Shown: positions 8,837 to 17,953 of the stretch, one piece after another
Layout of the letters: every line of letters begins with the position of its first letter
Position numbering within the stretch: position 1 is the stretch's first letter
Source: an uncultured Colwellia sp.
GTDB taxonomy: Bacteria > Pseudomonadota > Gammaproteobacteria > Enterobacterales > Alteromonadaceae
Assembly (NCBI GenBank): GCA_913062815.1
Contig: CAJXWZ010000014.1
Coordinates: forward strand, 61,299-125,298
Reading direction: 5' to 3'
Length of the DNA stretch: 64,000 bases
The notes under the pieces: generated by a model
Told to the model about the DNA's origin: nothing
Seen by the model: only the letters and a program-made list of their open reading frames with translations
Database searches by the model: none
Translations under genes and position numbers: made by a program

Positions 8837-10927
8837 TTAGTACGCCGACATGGTTATACTAGCAAAGTTATTATCACCGTATTGATGAATATCTGCGGTA
8901 TTAGCGCCGCCTAACATATGGCCAGCAGCAGTATTACCAGTACCTACCTGTTTAACAAACAACTTGTTATGATCACCGTTAATGGTAAAAGCAAAACCGT
9001 CATTACCAACTAATAAATTGTCTTCACCTTCCTGAACAACTACGATGCCGCCACGATACCCTGACTTTGCCTGTTCACCATTCCAGTTACCAGAAATATC
9101 TAGGTCAACTTCGTTGTAATCGCCAGTCTGTAAAACTTCAACTTTGCTACAGCAAACAGATGAATCCCATAAGTTCAAGGTAACATAAGCGCTATTCATA
9201 TCACCTGTTTGGTCAATAAAAGTATGGTTTTGAGACCCGCCCCCTTCTTCCCAATGAATAAAGTTATCATCGCCTATTTGGTTAATCCATTGGCGTGACC
9301 ATTGGCTAGATTGGATATCAGCTTGATAGGTATTACCCATGCCTTCTTGAAGGATCTCCCCTATAAATGCAACAGTACCAAATTCATCGTTGTTGCCAGT
9401 CACACTCAAATCAACTGAATTAAATGAACCAAATTGCTTTATAAAAGTTGAAGCAGTGGCTTTTATGTCAACCATGCTTGAGTTGTGATCACCAATTTGC
9501 TTAATGCCAGCTTCCTTACGATTTGCTGGGAGTTGGCCTACCGGGCCTTCAACTCGGTCGTAGGTTAATTCTGAATCGTTATTATTACCGTCTTGAGTTA
9601 TCCACACCCCTTTGTCATTACCAATTCCCTGAACCAGTGAAGAGTTATCATTACCAATTTGTTTTGTGTTATAAAGTCGGCGATCACCTGCATCCATATA
9701 AGCGGCAAAGTTATTGTCACCTTCTTGAGTGATGATCATCGTATTGTCATCACCTGTGGTTGGCCTAAAACCTGGGTTCCATTGATCGTTATTGGCTGAG
9801 GCTTTGATTCTATTACCCGTACCAGACGCTGATAACTGCCAAGTGTTGTTATTACCGTCGGCGTTTAAACGTAAAATATCGTTTGAATCACCAGACATAT
9901 AAACCGTGGTTTCATTAGAATCACCATCACTTAAACTTAAATTCACCTGATTGTTACCAGTGCCTTCAGTGGTAACATCTATGGTATTGTCGCTCCCCTT
10001 CCAGTTAGCCATAATCGTACGGTTATTAAAGCCGCCATTGTCAGTGACGTTGATTTGGTTATCATCACCAGTTATTTTTCCTAAGTTATGGTAGCCGCCA
10101 TCACCATGGCTATTTATTACAAAGGTATTGTCACTACCAACCATTTGTTTTATAAGGATAGTTTTATCTTTACCATTGCTGCTATCCCCTGTGGTATCTA
10201 TGGTTACGCTGTTGTTGTCACCGGTCATTTCAACCAAAGTATCACTGTTACCCGCATCATAAATATCAGCGACTAAGGTATTACCATTACCCGTTAAGTG
10301 TGAGGGTTGACTAGCAAATGGCCCTGTTCCCAAAAAAGCGGCATCGGATTTCATATTTATAGTTGCAGTGTTGTCATCACCCGTAATATCAAAGTCAATA
10401 ATGTTTTTCACCACACCACTTAAGCCGCTTTGGTTGATATCAACACTATTGGCATCACCATTAACATTGACCCAAGACTGGTTTGCATATGCGCCAATCG
10501 GCGGTACACCAGCCTGGTAAACACTGACGGTATTATCGCTACCCACACCAATTTTTGATACAGCTTTATTACGACCACCTACTTGAGTGATAGTGTTAAT
10601 ATTATTGGTGTTGTATGCTGCCCCGGCGTCGGTTGCACTGCCTGTCCATGCTTGGGCTTCGCTCCCCCAAAAGCTGATGGTATTTATTTGTTCTATGGTG
10701 CTAATGTTATCAGTACCTTCAACAACAATTGTGGCAGAATTAATAATACCCACCATATCAATTGACGAATCATTACCTTGTGAGACGCCTGTATAATATC
10801 CTTGCTTAATTTCAGCGTCACTTCCACCACCGGCAGCTGGCTGTTCGTCTTGTGCAAATGAATTAGCAGAAGCGCAAAGCGCTAACGTGATAGAAGCACT
10901 GCATAAGGACTTTTTAAAATTATTCAT
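8837..10927 (-). CDS. Giant curlin-repeat secreted protein (696 residues)
   Basis: A signal peptide (ending near ANSFAQ) is followed by a short Gly-rich segment and then about 620 residues of curlin-like repeats. These have recurring G-D/N-x-N turns followed by alternating strand residues and Q-x-G-x-x-N motifs (ITQVGGRN, IKQIGDHN, INQIGDDN, VKQVGTGN). Canonical CsgA and CsgB have five repeats in about 150 residues; here I count well over twenty turns, many without the Gln. A long beta-solenoid or amyloid-forming fibre component exported through CsgG is the simplest reading, but the family could also be a non-amyloid beta-solenoid adhesin. GGAA precedes the ATG at good distance. It diverges from the S8 peptidase gene across a 539-bp region and ends at a strong hairpin. 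Confidence 0.8.
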   Translation of the reverse strand: MNNFKKSLCSASITLALCASANSFAQDEQPAAGGGSDAEIKQGYYTGVSQGNDSSIDMVGIINSATIVVEGTDNISTIEQINTISFWGSEAQAWTGSATDAGAAYNTNNINTITQVGGRNKAVSKIGVGSDNTVSVYQAGVPPIGAYANQSWVNVNGDANSVDINQSGLSGVVKNIIDFDITGDDNTATINMKSDAAFLGTGPFASQPSHLTGNGNTLVADIYDAGNSDTLVEMTGDNNSVTIDTTGDSSNGKDKTILIKQMVGSDNTFVINSHGDGGYHNLGKITGDDNQINVTDNGGFNNRTIMANWKGSDNTIDVTTEGTGNNQVNLSLSDGDSNETTVYMSGDSNDILRLNADGNNNTWQLSASGTGNRIKASANNDQWNPGFRPTTGDDNTMIITQEGDNNFAAYMDAGDRRLYNTKQIGNDNSSLVQGIGNDKGVWITQDGNNNDSELTYDRVEGPVGQLPANRKEAGIKQIGDHNSSMVDIKATASTFIKQFGSFNSVDLSVTGNNDEFGTVAFIGEILQEGMGNTYQADIQSSQWSRQWINQIGDDNFIHWEEGGGSQNHTFIDQTGDMNSAYVTLNLWDSSVCCSKVEVLQTGDYNEVDLDISGNWNGEQAKSGYRGGIVVVQEGEDNLLVGNDGFAFTINGDHNKLFVKQVGTGNTAAGHMLGGANTADIHQYGDNNFASITMSAY

Positions 10928-11466
10928 GTTTTTATTCCTAATTAATTTGAGATATTCAATTAATCACGCAATAACGTTCTTAATTAAGTTATTTCCTCTC
11001 ATATTGAACTAGTGCTGCTACCAACTGGGCTTTTGGCATAACTACTATTTGATACAGTTAAAACAACTCATCAAATTTTAGTGTGTTGGCATCATGCCTA
11101 ACAAAAACATCAGAAACAATCACAAAAAAACAGGATTCAAAAACATGTAACACATTGTTTTTAAGGCAGTAATTACCAAATGGTAACGTCTCACCATATC
11201 AGTCTAATGCCTTTTTAGTAGATTTAAAATAACCATAAAATTTTGTGAGAAAACCAAGAAAACCACTCATTTCCCCTATTAAATTATGCTTTTTTCTCCA
11301 AAGCTTGTTTTTCATTGCTTAAACAAATAATACTAACGGCATCTCTTTGCTATTACTGCTGCAAATGTCTGGGCTAGACAAGTAAGTAGACGGCAAACAA
11401 GACTGCATTACGCGATACAACGAATGCAACTGAGTTTGCCTTAACATGATATTAAGAGAGAAACAT
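10928..11466. other. Divergent intergenic region between giant curlin and S8 peptidase genes
   Basis: This 539-bp AT-rich stretch must contain the promoters of both flanking genes. No gene is supported. A 14-base palindrome, TTACCA-AA-TGGTAA, lies at 11173-11186, about 245 bases from the curlin start and 280 from the peptidase start, and is a reasonable candidate operator. A ten-base palindrome CTTAATTAAG lies at 10979-10988. I could not assign clear -35/-10 boxes. Confidence 0.4.
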
Positions 11467-14013
11467 ATGAAGTTTAAATTATCTACCCTAGCACTGGCGA
11501 TGGTACCTGCAATGGCTATGACAAATGCAGTTGCTGAAGAAACGAAATCAGCACAATACAGTGCTAATTCACTCATTGTTACTTATAAACCTGGTACTAG
11601 CCAAACACAACGTACTTCGGCTAACGATGGCGCAACAGCAAAGCACTTTAAAAATATTCTAGGTGGCCGTTTAGCTAAACTAACCTTAGATACAGATGAC
11701 ATTCACGTATTAATGAAACGCCTACGCAAGCACCCTGCTATCGAAAGTGTTGAATTAGATGAGATTATTACGCTTGAAGATCCTGTCGCTGGCGCTTCAA
11801 CGAATGATGAACTCTATGACAAACTATGGGGTTTAGAGAACCTTGGGCAAGAAATTCGAGACGTTGCAGGTGTTGAAGATGCTGATATTGATGCAGAAAC
11901 CGCTTGGCAAACAACAACTGGTATAAAAGACGTTGTGATCGGTGTTATTGATACCGGTGTGGATTATACCCATGAAGACTTAGTCAATAACATGTGGACC
12001 AATACCTTAGAGCTAAACGGTGAAGAAGGTGTTGATGACGACGGTAATGGTTACATCGACGATATTCATGGATGGGATGCTCTAGATAACGAAGGCGATC
12101 CAATGGATGAACATGGTCACGGTACTCACGTAGCAGGAACGATTGGCGCAGAAGCTAATAATGGCGTAGGTGTTGTTGGGGTTAACCATAACGTTTCTAT
12201 CATAGGTTGTCGTTTCATAGGTCCAAATGGTGGTCCAACTTCAGCTGCGATTGAATGTTTAGATTACATGCTTGCGGTAAAAAACAGTGGCGTAAACATT
12301 AAGGCAACAAACAACTCATGGGGTGGAGGAAGTTGGTCAAAAGACCTAAAAAATGCCATTGAAGCCCACAATGACGCAGGTATTTTATTTGTTGCTGCTG
12401 CGGGTAACGGTGCTCACGATAATGATGGAGCTGAATATTACCCGTCAAACTATGGTTTACCAAACGTGATGTCTATTGCTTCAACCACAAACAAAGATGG
12501 TATGTCTGGCTTTTCTCAATGGGGCTTAGAGACAGTGGATTTAGGCGCTCCTGGCTCTGATATTGCATCTACCTACCCTGCCGCATTAAATGGCGGTGTA
12601 CCAGGGTACGTGTGGATGTCAGGGACATCTATGGCAACCCCACATGTTACGGGTGTAGCTGGATTACTTGCTTCAATGGATGAAGATATTACAGTTGCTG
12701 AAATGAAAGAGATTCTAATGACCTCTGGTGACCCTATTGATGCATTAGCAGGTAAGACTGTTTCAGGTAAGCGGTTAAATGCAGCTAACGCTGTTGACAT
12801 GGTCAATCCAATATGGGGCTACAACTTAGAGTCTGCAACCTATAGAGCAGGAATTATTGCTGGTGAGACAGCAAACTTTACCATTGAAACAGCTGCTAGG
12901 TTTGGCTGGGAAAACGGTACGGTCACATTAGCAGCATCAGGTGACTTAACGCCATCAATTTCTCAATCAGAAATTAATGTGGGTGAGTCAGTTGAATTAT
13001 CCATTCCTACAACCAGTGAAACACCATTTGGCACTTACCATGTGATGGTTCAAGGTGACACTGCAGACCAAAACGACAATGAAGGTAAACCAATCAAAGA
13101 TAGAAGCGTAGCATTTACCATTGATGTTCTGCCAACAGACATGCAAGAGTTTACTTTCGCTAAGAATGAATCTGTTGATATTCCAGATGGTAATGCTAAC
13201 GGTATTGAAAGTGTTATTTCTTTAGCAGACGAAATTACCGCAATTAATACTAAAGTATGGGTAAACATCCCTTCAGGTGACAGCTCAGATTTTAGAATCA
13301 CCTTAACTTCACCTTCTGGCACAATGAAAACTGTCTTTAGCCGTAAATCTTCAGCAGGCGAAGGCTTAGTCGCTGAAATTGATTTAGGACGTGCGTTTTA
13401 CGGTGAAATGGTTGCCGGCGACTGGACGTTAAAAGTAGCTGATGAAGTGCGCTTAGACCGTGCTACATTCTCGGGTTGGTCAATCACTTTTGATGGCGTA
13501 GGTGAGTTATTACCTGCTGCTCCTGTGACTGAGTTTAGCTACGAAGCAACGGGCTTAACAGTTGCATTTAACAACTTATCAACCGATAACAATAATGACA
13601 TCGAAAGCTATGCATGGGACTTCGGTGATGGTTCAACATCAACTGAGCAACACCCAACACATACCTTCGCTAGCGATAGTAGTTATGAAGTGAGTTTAAC
13701 AGTAACAGATGCTCGTGAAGTTTCGACCTCTCGTACTAAAACAGTATGGGTAGCGACTTCATCACTTGAACTTACTGTGCCTCGTCAATACTTATCTCGC
13801 CGCGGTACAATGCGTAACAAGTTAGTTTGGTCTGGTTCTACGGATAATGCTGAAACGGTTTCTATCATCAGAAACGGTGTTGAGATTGCGACTGACATTG
13901 CCAATACCGGTAAATATACTGATTCAGAACGTAAAGTAAGTGAAACAAGTTTTGACTATCAAGTATGTGATAGTGAAGGTATTTGTTCACCAAAAGTATT
14001 AGTTGAATTTTAA
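11467..14013 (+). CDS. Secreted S8 subtilase with I9 pro-region, P-domain and PKD domain (module B)
   Basis: An 848-residue preproprotease. The signal peptide ends near NAVAEE; residues ~30-105 form an I9-type pro-region (SLIVTYKPG through IESVELDEII). The catalytic triad is complete: Asp162 in VIDTGVDY, His218 in HGHGTHVAG and Ser388 in SGTSMATPH, with oxyanion Asn314 in AAAGNG. C-terminal are a P-domain-like beta-sandwich, a PKD domain (YAWDFGDGS) and a conserved end domain closing with VLVEF. The ATG at 11467 is preferred over one 21 bases upstream because AGAGAG precedes it. It is a close paralogue of the truncated gene at 1-1964. Location beside curlin genes and a PEP-CTERM gene suggests a cell-surface processing or nutrient-scavenging protease; the target is unknown. 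Confidence 0.95.
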   Translation: MKFKLSTLALAMVPAMAMTNAVAEETKSAQYSANSLIVTYKPGTSQTQRTSANDGATAKHFKNILGGRLAKLTLDTDDIHVLMKRLRKHPAIESVELDEIITLEDPVAGASTNDELYDKLWGLENLGQEIRDVAGVEDADIDAETAWQTTTGIKDVVIGVIDTGVDYTHEDLVNNMWTNTLELNGEEGVDDDGNGYIDDIHGWDALDNEGDPMDEHGHGTHVAGTIGAEANNGVGVVGVNHNVSIIGCRFIGPNGGPTSAAIECLDYMLAVKNSGVNIKATNNSWGGGSWSKDLKNAIEAHNDAGILFVAAAGNGAHDNDGAEYYPSNYGLPNVMSIASTTNKDGMSGFSQWGLETVDLGAPGSDIASTYPAALNGGVPGYVWMSGTSMATPHVTGVAGLLASMDEDITVAEMKEILMTSGDPIDALAGKTVSGKRLNAANAVDMVNPIWGYNLESATYRAGIIAGETANFTIETAARFGWENGTVTLAASGDLTPSISQSEINVGESVELSIPTTSETPFGTYHVMVQGDTADQNDNEGKPIKDRSVAFTIDVLPTDMQEFTFAKNESVDIPDGNANGIESVISLADEITAINTKVWVNIPSGDSSDFRITLTSPSGTMKTVFSRKSSAGEGLVAEIDLGRAFYGEMVAGDWTLKVADEVRLDRATFSGWSITFDGVGELLPAAPVTEFSYEATGLTVAFNNLSTDNNNDIESYAWDFGDGSTSTEQHPTHTFASDSSYEVSLTVTDAREVSTSRTKTVWVATSSLELTVPRQYLSRRGTMRNKLVWSGSTDNAETVSIIRNGVEIATDIANTGKYTDSERKVSETSFDYQVCDSEGICSPKVLVEF

Positions 14014-14030
14014 TTGACTTACCAGTTAAA

Positions 14031-14060
14031 GGGCTGCTAATTTAGTAGCCCTTTTTATTC
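14031..14060 (+). terminator. Hairpin with T-run between module B peptidase and PEP-CTERM gene
   Basis: GGGCTGCTAA and TTAGTAGCCC pair (one G-T pair) with a two-base loop and are followed by TTTTT, 17 bases after the peptidase stop codon. It is a good intrinsic terminator; yet the PEP-CTERM gene starts only 33 bases later without a visible strong promoter, so read-through may set the ratio of the two proteins. Confidence 0.75.
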
Positions 14061-14092
14061 TAGTATTCCACAGATGTATTAAGGAATTTAAA

Positions 14093-14677
14093 ATGAAAAG
14101 ATTTATAAGTGCCCTTGCAGCATTGTGCTTAACAATAAGTTTGGTTAGTACAAGTGTATTTGCAGGGTTAATCACAGAAAACTTACCTGCAGATTATCAG
14201 ATCAATCAAAACGGTTTTTCTATTTCCCAACCAGACAGCACTCCAACGATTACTTCAAGCAGAACTATTTTTCAAGATGATAGTGCCGATATTTATTGGT
14301 TAATCGATACTTCAGGATTAGAGTCAATAAGCTTTGCCATGAAACTCTTAGGCAGTGACAGTAACTTTGCTTTAGCTTCCCTATTTATTGCTGACCAAAC
14401 GCTTTGGTCACAAACCGATATAGTTACTAGTTTAACCTCAGTGACCATTGATGTATCTCATATCGATTTTTCAGTTTTTGACTCAAACATGTTAGAACTG
14501 CGCTTTATGTTAGAAGCAAACAATTTTAGCACCCCATCTGTTTATGTAGGTAGAGATACAAGTAGTTTGCAACTAAGAAATATTCGATTGGCACGTACAG
14601 AAGTACCTGAGCCATCGTCAATTATATTGTTTTTACTTGCGATGACTTTGCTTATTAGAAGAAAATTCGTTAAATAA
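14093..14677 (+). CDS. PEP-CTERM sorting-signal surface protein (module B)
   Basis: A 194-residue protein with a signal peptide (cleavage near VFAGL) and a C-terminal sorting signal made of VPEPSS, the hydrophobic IILFLLAMTLLI and a basic tail RRKFVK. The central domain has no recognised family; it contains a predicted beta-rich body. AAGGA precedes the ATG by 8 bases. The first mature residues (AGLIT) and the C-terminus match the protein at 2045-2659, and both follow an S8 peptidase and a hairpin, so the gene pair duplicated as a unit. Anchoring through exosortase is known for the signal type; the sorting enzyme lies outside the window. Confidence 0.85.
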   Translation: MKRFISALAALCLTISLVSTSVFAGLITENLPADYQINQNGFSISQPDSTPTITSSRTIFQDDSADIYWLIDTSGLESISFAMKLLGSDSNFALASLFIADQTLWSQTDIVTSLTSVTIDVSHIDFSVFDSNMLELRFMLEANNFSTPSVYVGRDTSSLQLRNIRLARTEVPEPSSIILFLLAMTLLIRRKFVK

Positions 14678-14910
14678 ATTCATGTAGTAAAAATTAAACA
14701 ACTTTATCATTAGAGAGCCTAGTTAGCCTAAGTTCTCTTTTTTATTTATATACACACCAGAAAAACTCATGTTAAAAAATATCACCTTGAGAGCTCCCTC
14801 GAAACTGTAAAAGCAGCTTGTTGAATTTTATGGTGATTTTTATGGTAATTCTATTGAAGAGTGAACAAAACCGAGTGTAGGCATGCACCAGGTAACCTAG
14901 CACATAAACA

Positions 14911-15708
14911 TTATTGCTCAGTGAGTTGAACGGCTATATCAGTAATGAATACTTTTTGACTTCCTCCAACACCAGAGTCAACAGAGACGTATACCCAAGC
15001 ATCTCCAGAAGCATTTGAATAAAATAAACTGTCATCTTCATTTGTAAGGTGTTTAATTTCCCAAACAGGATCTTGGTGTAAAAATATATCATCGCAAGGC
15101 ACTGGTAAGCCTATATGGCCTAAATAGTTAACGTCATCTCCGCCATATAGGCTTTCATCAATATCAACTCGATAAATAGGAAAGATTCCGCTGTTATCGA
15201 CATATTTTAGCGGTTCTTGTGCCAATAAACTTGCTTTCACAACAACGTCTTTGCCTGGCGAGCCGCCAATCCCTATACATTCTTCAGACATAAAGGTCAG
15301 AATATTAACGTTAAATTCAACTGTAAATTGACTATTGGGTTTTAAATCTGACACCTTTTTATTAATAAAACCCTTAATATCTTCATTATAATTATTCCAA
15401 GAAAACTCAATACCATTGCGGTATTCATAAGGGCTTGGTAATTGAACTAATTCAGATATGATAAATTGATTTAACGAGTGTTCTACTTGGTGATCAGCGA
15501 CATCAATTGCAAATGATTGCTTGGTATCTGAAAAGTCAGCATTGAAGCTTAACTACTGTTTAGGAATCGGCTGTTTGGCAATAGGTTTTTCAGAAGAGTT
15601 ACTTGATGAGCTACCTCCTCCACAAGCGGTTAATAGTGTCATTAACATAACAATGGTAAATGACAATTTAATGCTCATTAATCTAACGCGCATTACTTTA
15701 ATTTTCAT
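14911..15708 (-). pseudogene. Lipoprotein gene interrupted by an in-frame amber codon
   Basis: Reading leftward from the ATG at 15708 gives a lipoprotein signal with lipobox LTAC at residues 26-29 and a GGGSSSS tether. At codon 52 a TAG (15555-15553) follows Lys-Gln. The same frame then stays open for 213 more codons (LSFNADFSDTKQSF onward) to the stop at 14911, with no other break. One C-to-T change from CAG would explain it. The part after the break reads as a secreted beta-rich domain with several Cys, family unknown. An internal restart at 15354 would yield a 147-residue product without an export signal. Alternatives are a sequencing error or amber read-through. It lies just downstream of the curli operon terminator, so the product may belong to the surface-fibre region. 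Confidence 0.75.
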
Positions 15709-15730
15709 TGTATTTGACCTTATTTCATCC

Positions 15731-15758
15731 AAAAAAAAGTGAGCACATTGTGCTCACT
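15731..15758 (-). terminator. Intrinsic terminator of the csg operon
   Basis: AGTGAGCA and TGCTCACT form the stem, followed on the minus strand by a run of eight T. It lies about 50 bases after the csgG stop codon and before the interrupted lipoprotein gene. Confidence 0.85.
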
Positions 15759-15809
15759 AAAAGGTTTAAATCATGTCTACAGCACCCTAAACCTATAAAC
15801 TATTGTTAG

Positions 15810-17039
15810 CTATTTAATTGCTTTAATTTCTACTCTGCGATTATCTTCATAAGAAGCATCTGCATTTACTGGTTGCTCCTCTCCTTTACTGGTAACTGCT
15901 AATTGTTCTTTGCTAACACCTGAGCGGTGTAGCTGTTGTGCTGCTGCAATCGCTCTATCTTTGCCCAATTCAAGATTATATTGTTGTGTGCCTCGTTCAT
16001 CTGCATGCCCTTCTAGTAATACTTTTTTATCGGGGTTATTAACTAAGTATTTTGCATGTTGTGAAAGTTCTTGTGCTGCTTTATCGGTTAGTGTCGACTT
16101 GTCTGATTCAAAATATACCGCACTGGCTAAGTTCAGAGAGGCTTTGGCTTGAGGATTGACTTTTACCACTGAACCTAGTTTTTTCTCGTGTTCAATTTGC
16201 GCTGCTTGTTGTGCTGCTTGTTGTGCTTTTTGTTGAGCAATAGCACCATCCGCTGATAGCCAAATTTTCTTTTCCAACCCTTTTTTAACTAATTCTACCA
16301 CTGACTTCTCTATCGCTTGTTGAACACAAATATGCATAGGTTCATTTGAGGTAAATCCAATTTCAGCCTCTAATAATTCCTTAAAACTGACAAACCTAAA
16401 GACACCAGCGCGCATCTCTTGAGATAAAATTTTCTTGGTGGTATTAACCGATGTTAAAACACGTCCCGAACGAACATCAACAGCTCTTAAGTAAACAGAA
16501 ATTTGATCTTCTCGATATTCTTCAGAAGCTGAAATTCCATAATAACCAAGGCCAGAGCCACCTGTTCTAATATTACTATCGTAGCTAATAATACCGCCCT
16601 CTAAAATGATTTTTGAGCTAGTTAGTGCAGGTATATCATCAAGAGGTTTGCCTTTATTACGTTTGTTATATGCATCATTTCCTGCGCGAATAATTTTTCG
16701 CTCTGTTAACACGTTTTGCAGACCTTCTCTTTCTACTGGAACAAACCATGAGGAATCATCTAATGCTTGCATTAAAATAGAAGTGGCGCCTTGGGTGACG
16801 GCTGTAGAAAATGAACTGGTCATGTCTGACGGCTTATATTGCCCAGTTTGATCGCGAAAAGAGTATACTGAAACAGGAATTGCTCCAACAGGTTTGGGTA
16901 AGCTCATCAACTCTTCATGAGTTGAGGGTACTTCACCTATAGTAGCCATTTGTTCTTCTGGGAAAGGGTTTAAGCTTGCACACCCTGATAAAAACAAAGA
17001 GCTCACTAAAATACTCGCTAATACTACTTTTTTTAACAT
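15810..17039 (-). CDS. csgG: CsgG curli secretion channel fused to a C-terminal OmpA-like domain
   Basis: The N-terminal ~265 residues match CsgG, the outer-membrane lipoprotein that forms the nonameric curli export pore: lipobox LSGC at residues 17-20, VPSTHEELMSLPKP, VSVYSFRDQTGQYKP, and the WFVPVEREGLQNVLTERKIIR segment. Canonical CsgG stops here (about 277 residues). This protein is 409 residues: an Ala/Gln-rich, probably helical linker (QQKAQQAAQQAAQ) leads into a complete OmpA/Pal peptidoglycan-binding domain (YFESDKSTLT, LLEGHADERGTQQYN, NRRVEI). OmpA domains bind peptidoglycan in the periplasm, so the channel may be anchored to the cell wall (inference). It is the last gene of csgB/A-E-F-G, five bases after csgF. 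The reading frame is continuous, so this is a genuine fusion unless the assembly is wrong. Confidence 0.9.
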   Translation of the reverse strand: MLKKVVLASILVSSLFLSGCASLNPFPEEQMATIGEVPSTHEELMSLPKPVGAIPVSVYSFRDQTGQYKPSDMTSSFSTAVTQGATSILMQALDDSSWFVPVEREGLQNVLTERKIIRAGNDAYNKRNKGKPLDDIPALTSSKIILEGGIISYDSNIRTGGSGLGYYGISASEEYREDQISVYLRAVDVRSGRVLTSVNTTKKILSQEMRAGVFRFVSFKELLEAEIGFTSNEPMHICVQQAIEKSVVELVKKGLEKKIWLSADGAIAQQKAQQAAQQAAQIEHEKKLGSVVKVNPQAKASLNLASAVYFESDKSTLTDKAAQELSQHAKYLVNNPDKKVLLEGHADERGTQQYNLELGKDRAIAAAQQLHRSGVSKEQLAVTSKGEEQPVNADASYEDNRRVEIKAIK

Positions 17040-17044
17040 AATTT

Positions 17045-17467
17045 TTACCCGAACCTTGGCACTTCAATAATGGTAACTTCACCCGTATCCGTATTAGTGA
17101 GCTGTACGGTTAATGTGTCTGGGTTAGAAATTAATACTTCAATAATATAATCACCACTTGAAAACAACTGATCTTCAAGGAAGATAGGATTACCGTCTTC
17201 ATCTAATTCACCATTTGCGTAATCCGTTATTTGACGGATAAGTTTATTCATAATTGAACGTTCGAGTGACTCTTGAAATTTATCAGCATAGGACTTTTCA
17301 GGACGCTTTTCTTTGTGCTTATTTTGCGCTTGTGCTTTACTCATCAATATACTGCCATTCATTGGATTACCACCAAATGTTGGATTAATGGGTTGATAAA
17401 CTAATTGACTGGCAAAAGCTGAAGTGCCAAATGCTAAAACACTTAAGGTAAATACTATTTTTTTCAT
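17045..17467 (-). CDS. csgF: Curli assembly factor CsgF
   Basis: A 140-residue secreted protein with a signal peptide (cleavage after SAFA) followed by the CsgF hallmark NPTFGGNPMNGSILMSKAQAQN, which in the E. coli protein inserts into the CsgG pore mouth. The C-terminal part (YIIEVLISNPDTLTVQLTN and TGEVTIIEV) also matches CsgF. CsgF couples curlin secretion to nucleation at the surface. GGAGAGG precedes the ATG. It lies 9 bases after csgE and 5 bases before csgG in the same operon. A charged insert (KHKEKRPEKSYADKFQESL) is longer than in the enterobacterial protein. Confidence 0.9.
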   Translation of the reverse strand: MKKIVFTLSVLAFGTSAFASQLVYQPINPTFGGNPMNGSILMSKAQAQNKHKEKRPEKSYADKFQESLERSIMNKLIRQITDYANGELDEDGNPIFLEDQLFSSGDYIIEVLISNPDTLTVQLTNTDTGEVTIIEVPRFG

Positions 17468-17476
17468 GTGCCTCTC

Positions 17477-17944
17477 CTAATAACCACTACTTGCTAAATC
17501 AGGGCCGCTCATATCGACATTAGCGCGAGCAACTCCTTCAATGGCATAATACGTTGCCTGTTTAACCACATCTTTCATTGGTTTTTGTCTCATACCAAAA
17601 TAGGTTTGGTATATGAGTCGACCTTTCACCTCAATAACCAATCGTGTACCCGAACGTGGTAATTTTGTTTCTTTAATCACTAAATTCACACCTGCGGTTT
17701 CAGGCACTTCTTGCCAAGATAGCGTAAATTGACGAACAAATTCTTTTCCAAAGCGCGAGATAGTTCGGTCTAAGACTATGCCCGATAAGGTAATGTCGTC
17801 ATCTTGTGGTGACTCGGCTTTTACCTCAGGCAAAACCACTAATCTTTTAACTTTTTTTGCAGACAATTTTTTCTCAGAACTAAAAGCAAATCCTGAGTTG
17901 AGCAACATTAAAATTAGGGTGATAACTACAGAAGCTTTAATCAT
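17477..17944 (-). CDS. csgE: Curli periplasmic adaptor CsgE
   Basis: A 155-residue secreted protein. After the signal peptide and a Lys-rich segment, the core SGIVLDRTISRFGKEFVRQF and the following FTLSWQE correspond to the GLLTDHTVSSIGHDFYRAF region of E. coli CsgE, and GRLIYQTYFGMRQKPMKDVV corresponds to its DVIFQTFLFP region. CsgE caps the periplasmic side of CsgG and delivers curlin subunits. It lies 9 bases after the curlin gene and 9 bases before csgF, in one operon. No csgC-like anti-aggregation gene is in the window. Confidence 0.88.
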   Translation of the reverse strand: MIKASVVITLILMLLNSGFAFSSEKKLSAKKVKRLVVLPEVKAESPQDDDITLSGIVLDRTISRFGKEFVRQFTLSWQEVPETAGVNLVIKETKLPRSGTRLVIEVKGRLIYQTYFGMRQKPMKDVVKQATYYAIEGVARANVDMSGPDLASSGY

Positions 17945-17953
17945 GGTGATTTC

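Noticed and set aside
8837..10927. Possible DNA-level tandem repeat or CRISPR-like array in the giant curlin gene
   Set aside because: The repeats are in the protein pattern; unit length and DNA sequence vary and there are no identical repeats with unique spacers. No CRISPR array was seen anywhere in the window.
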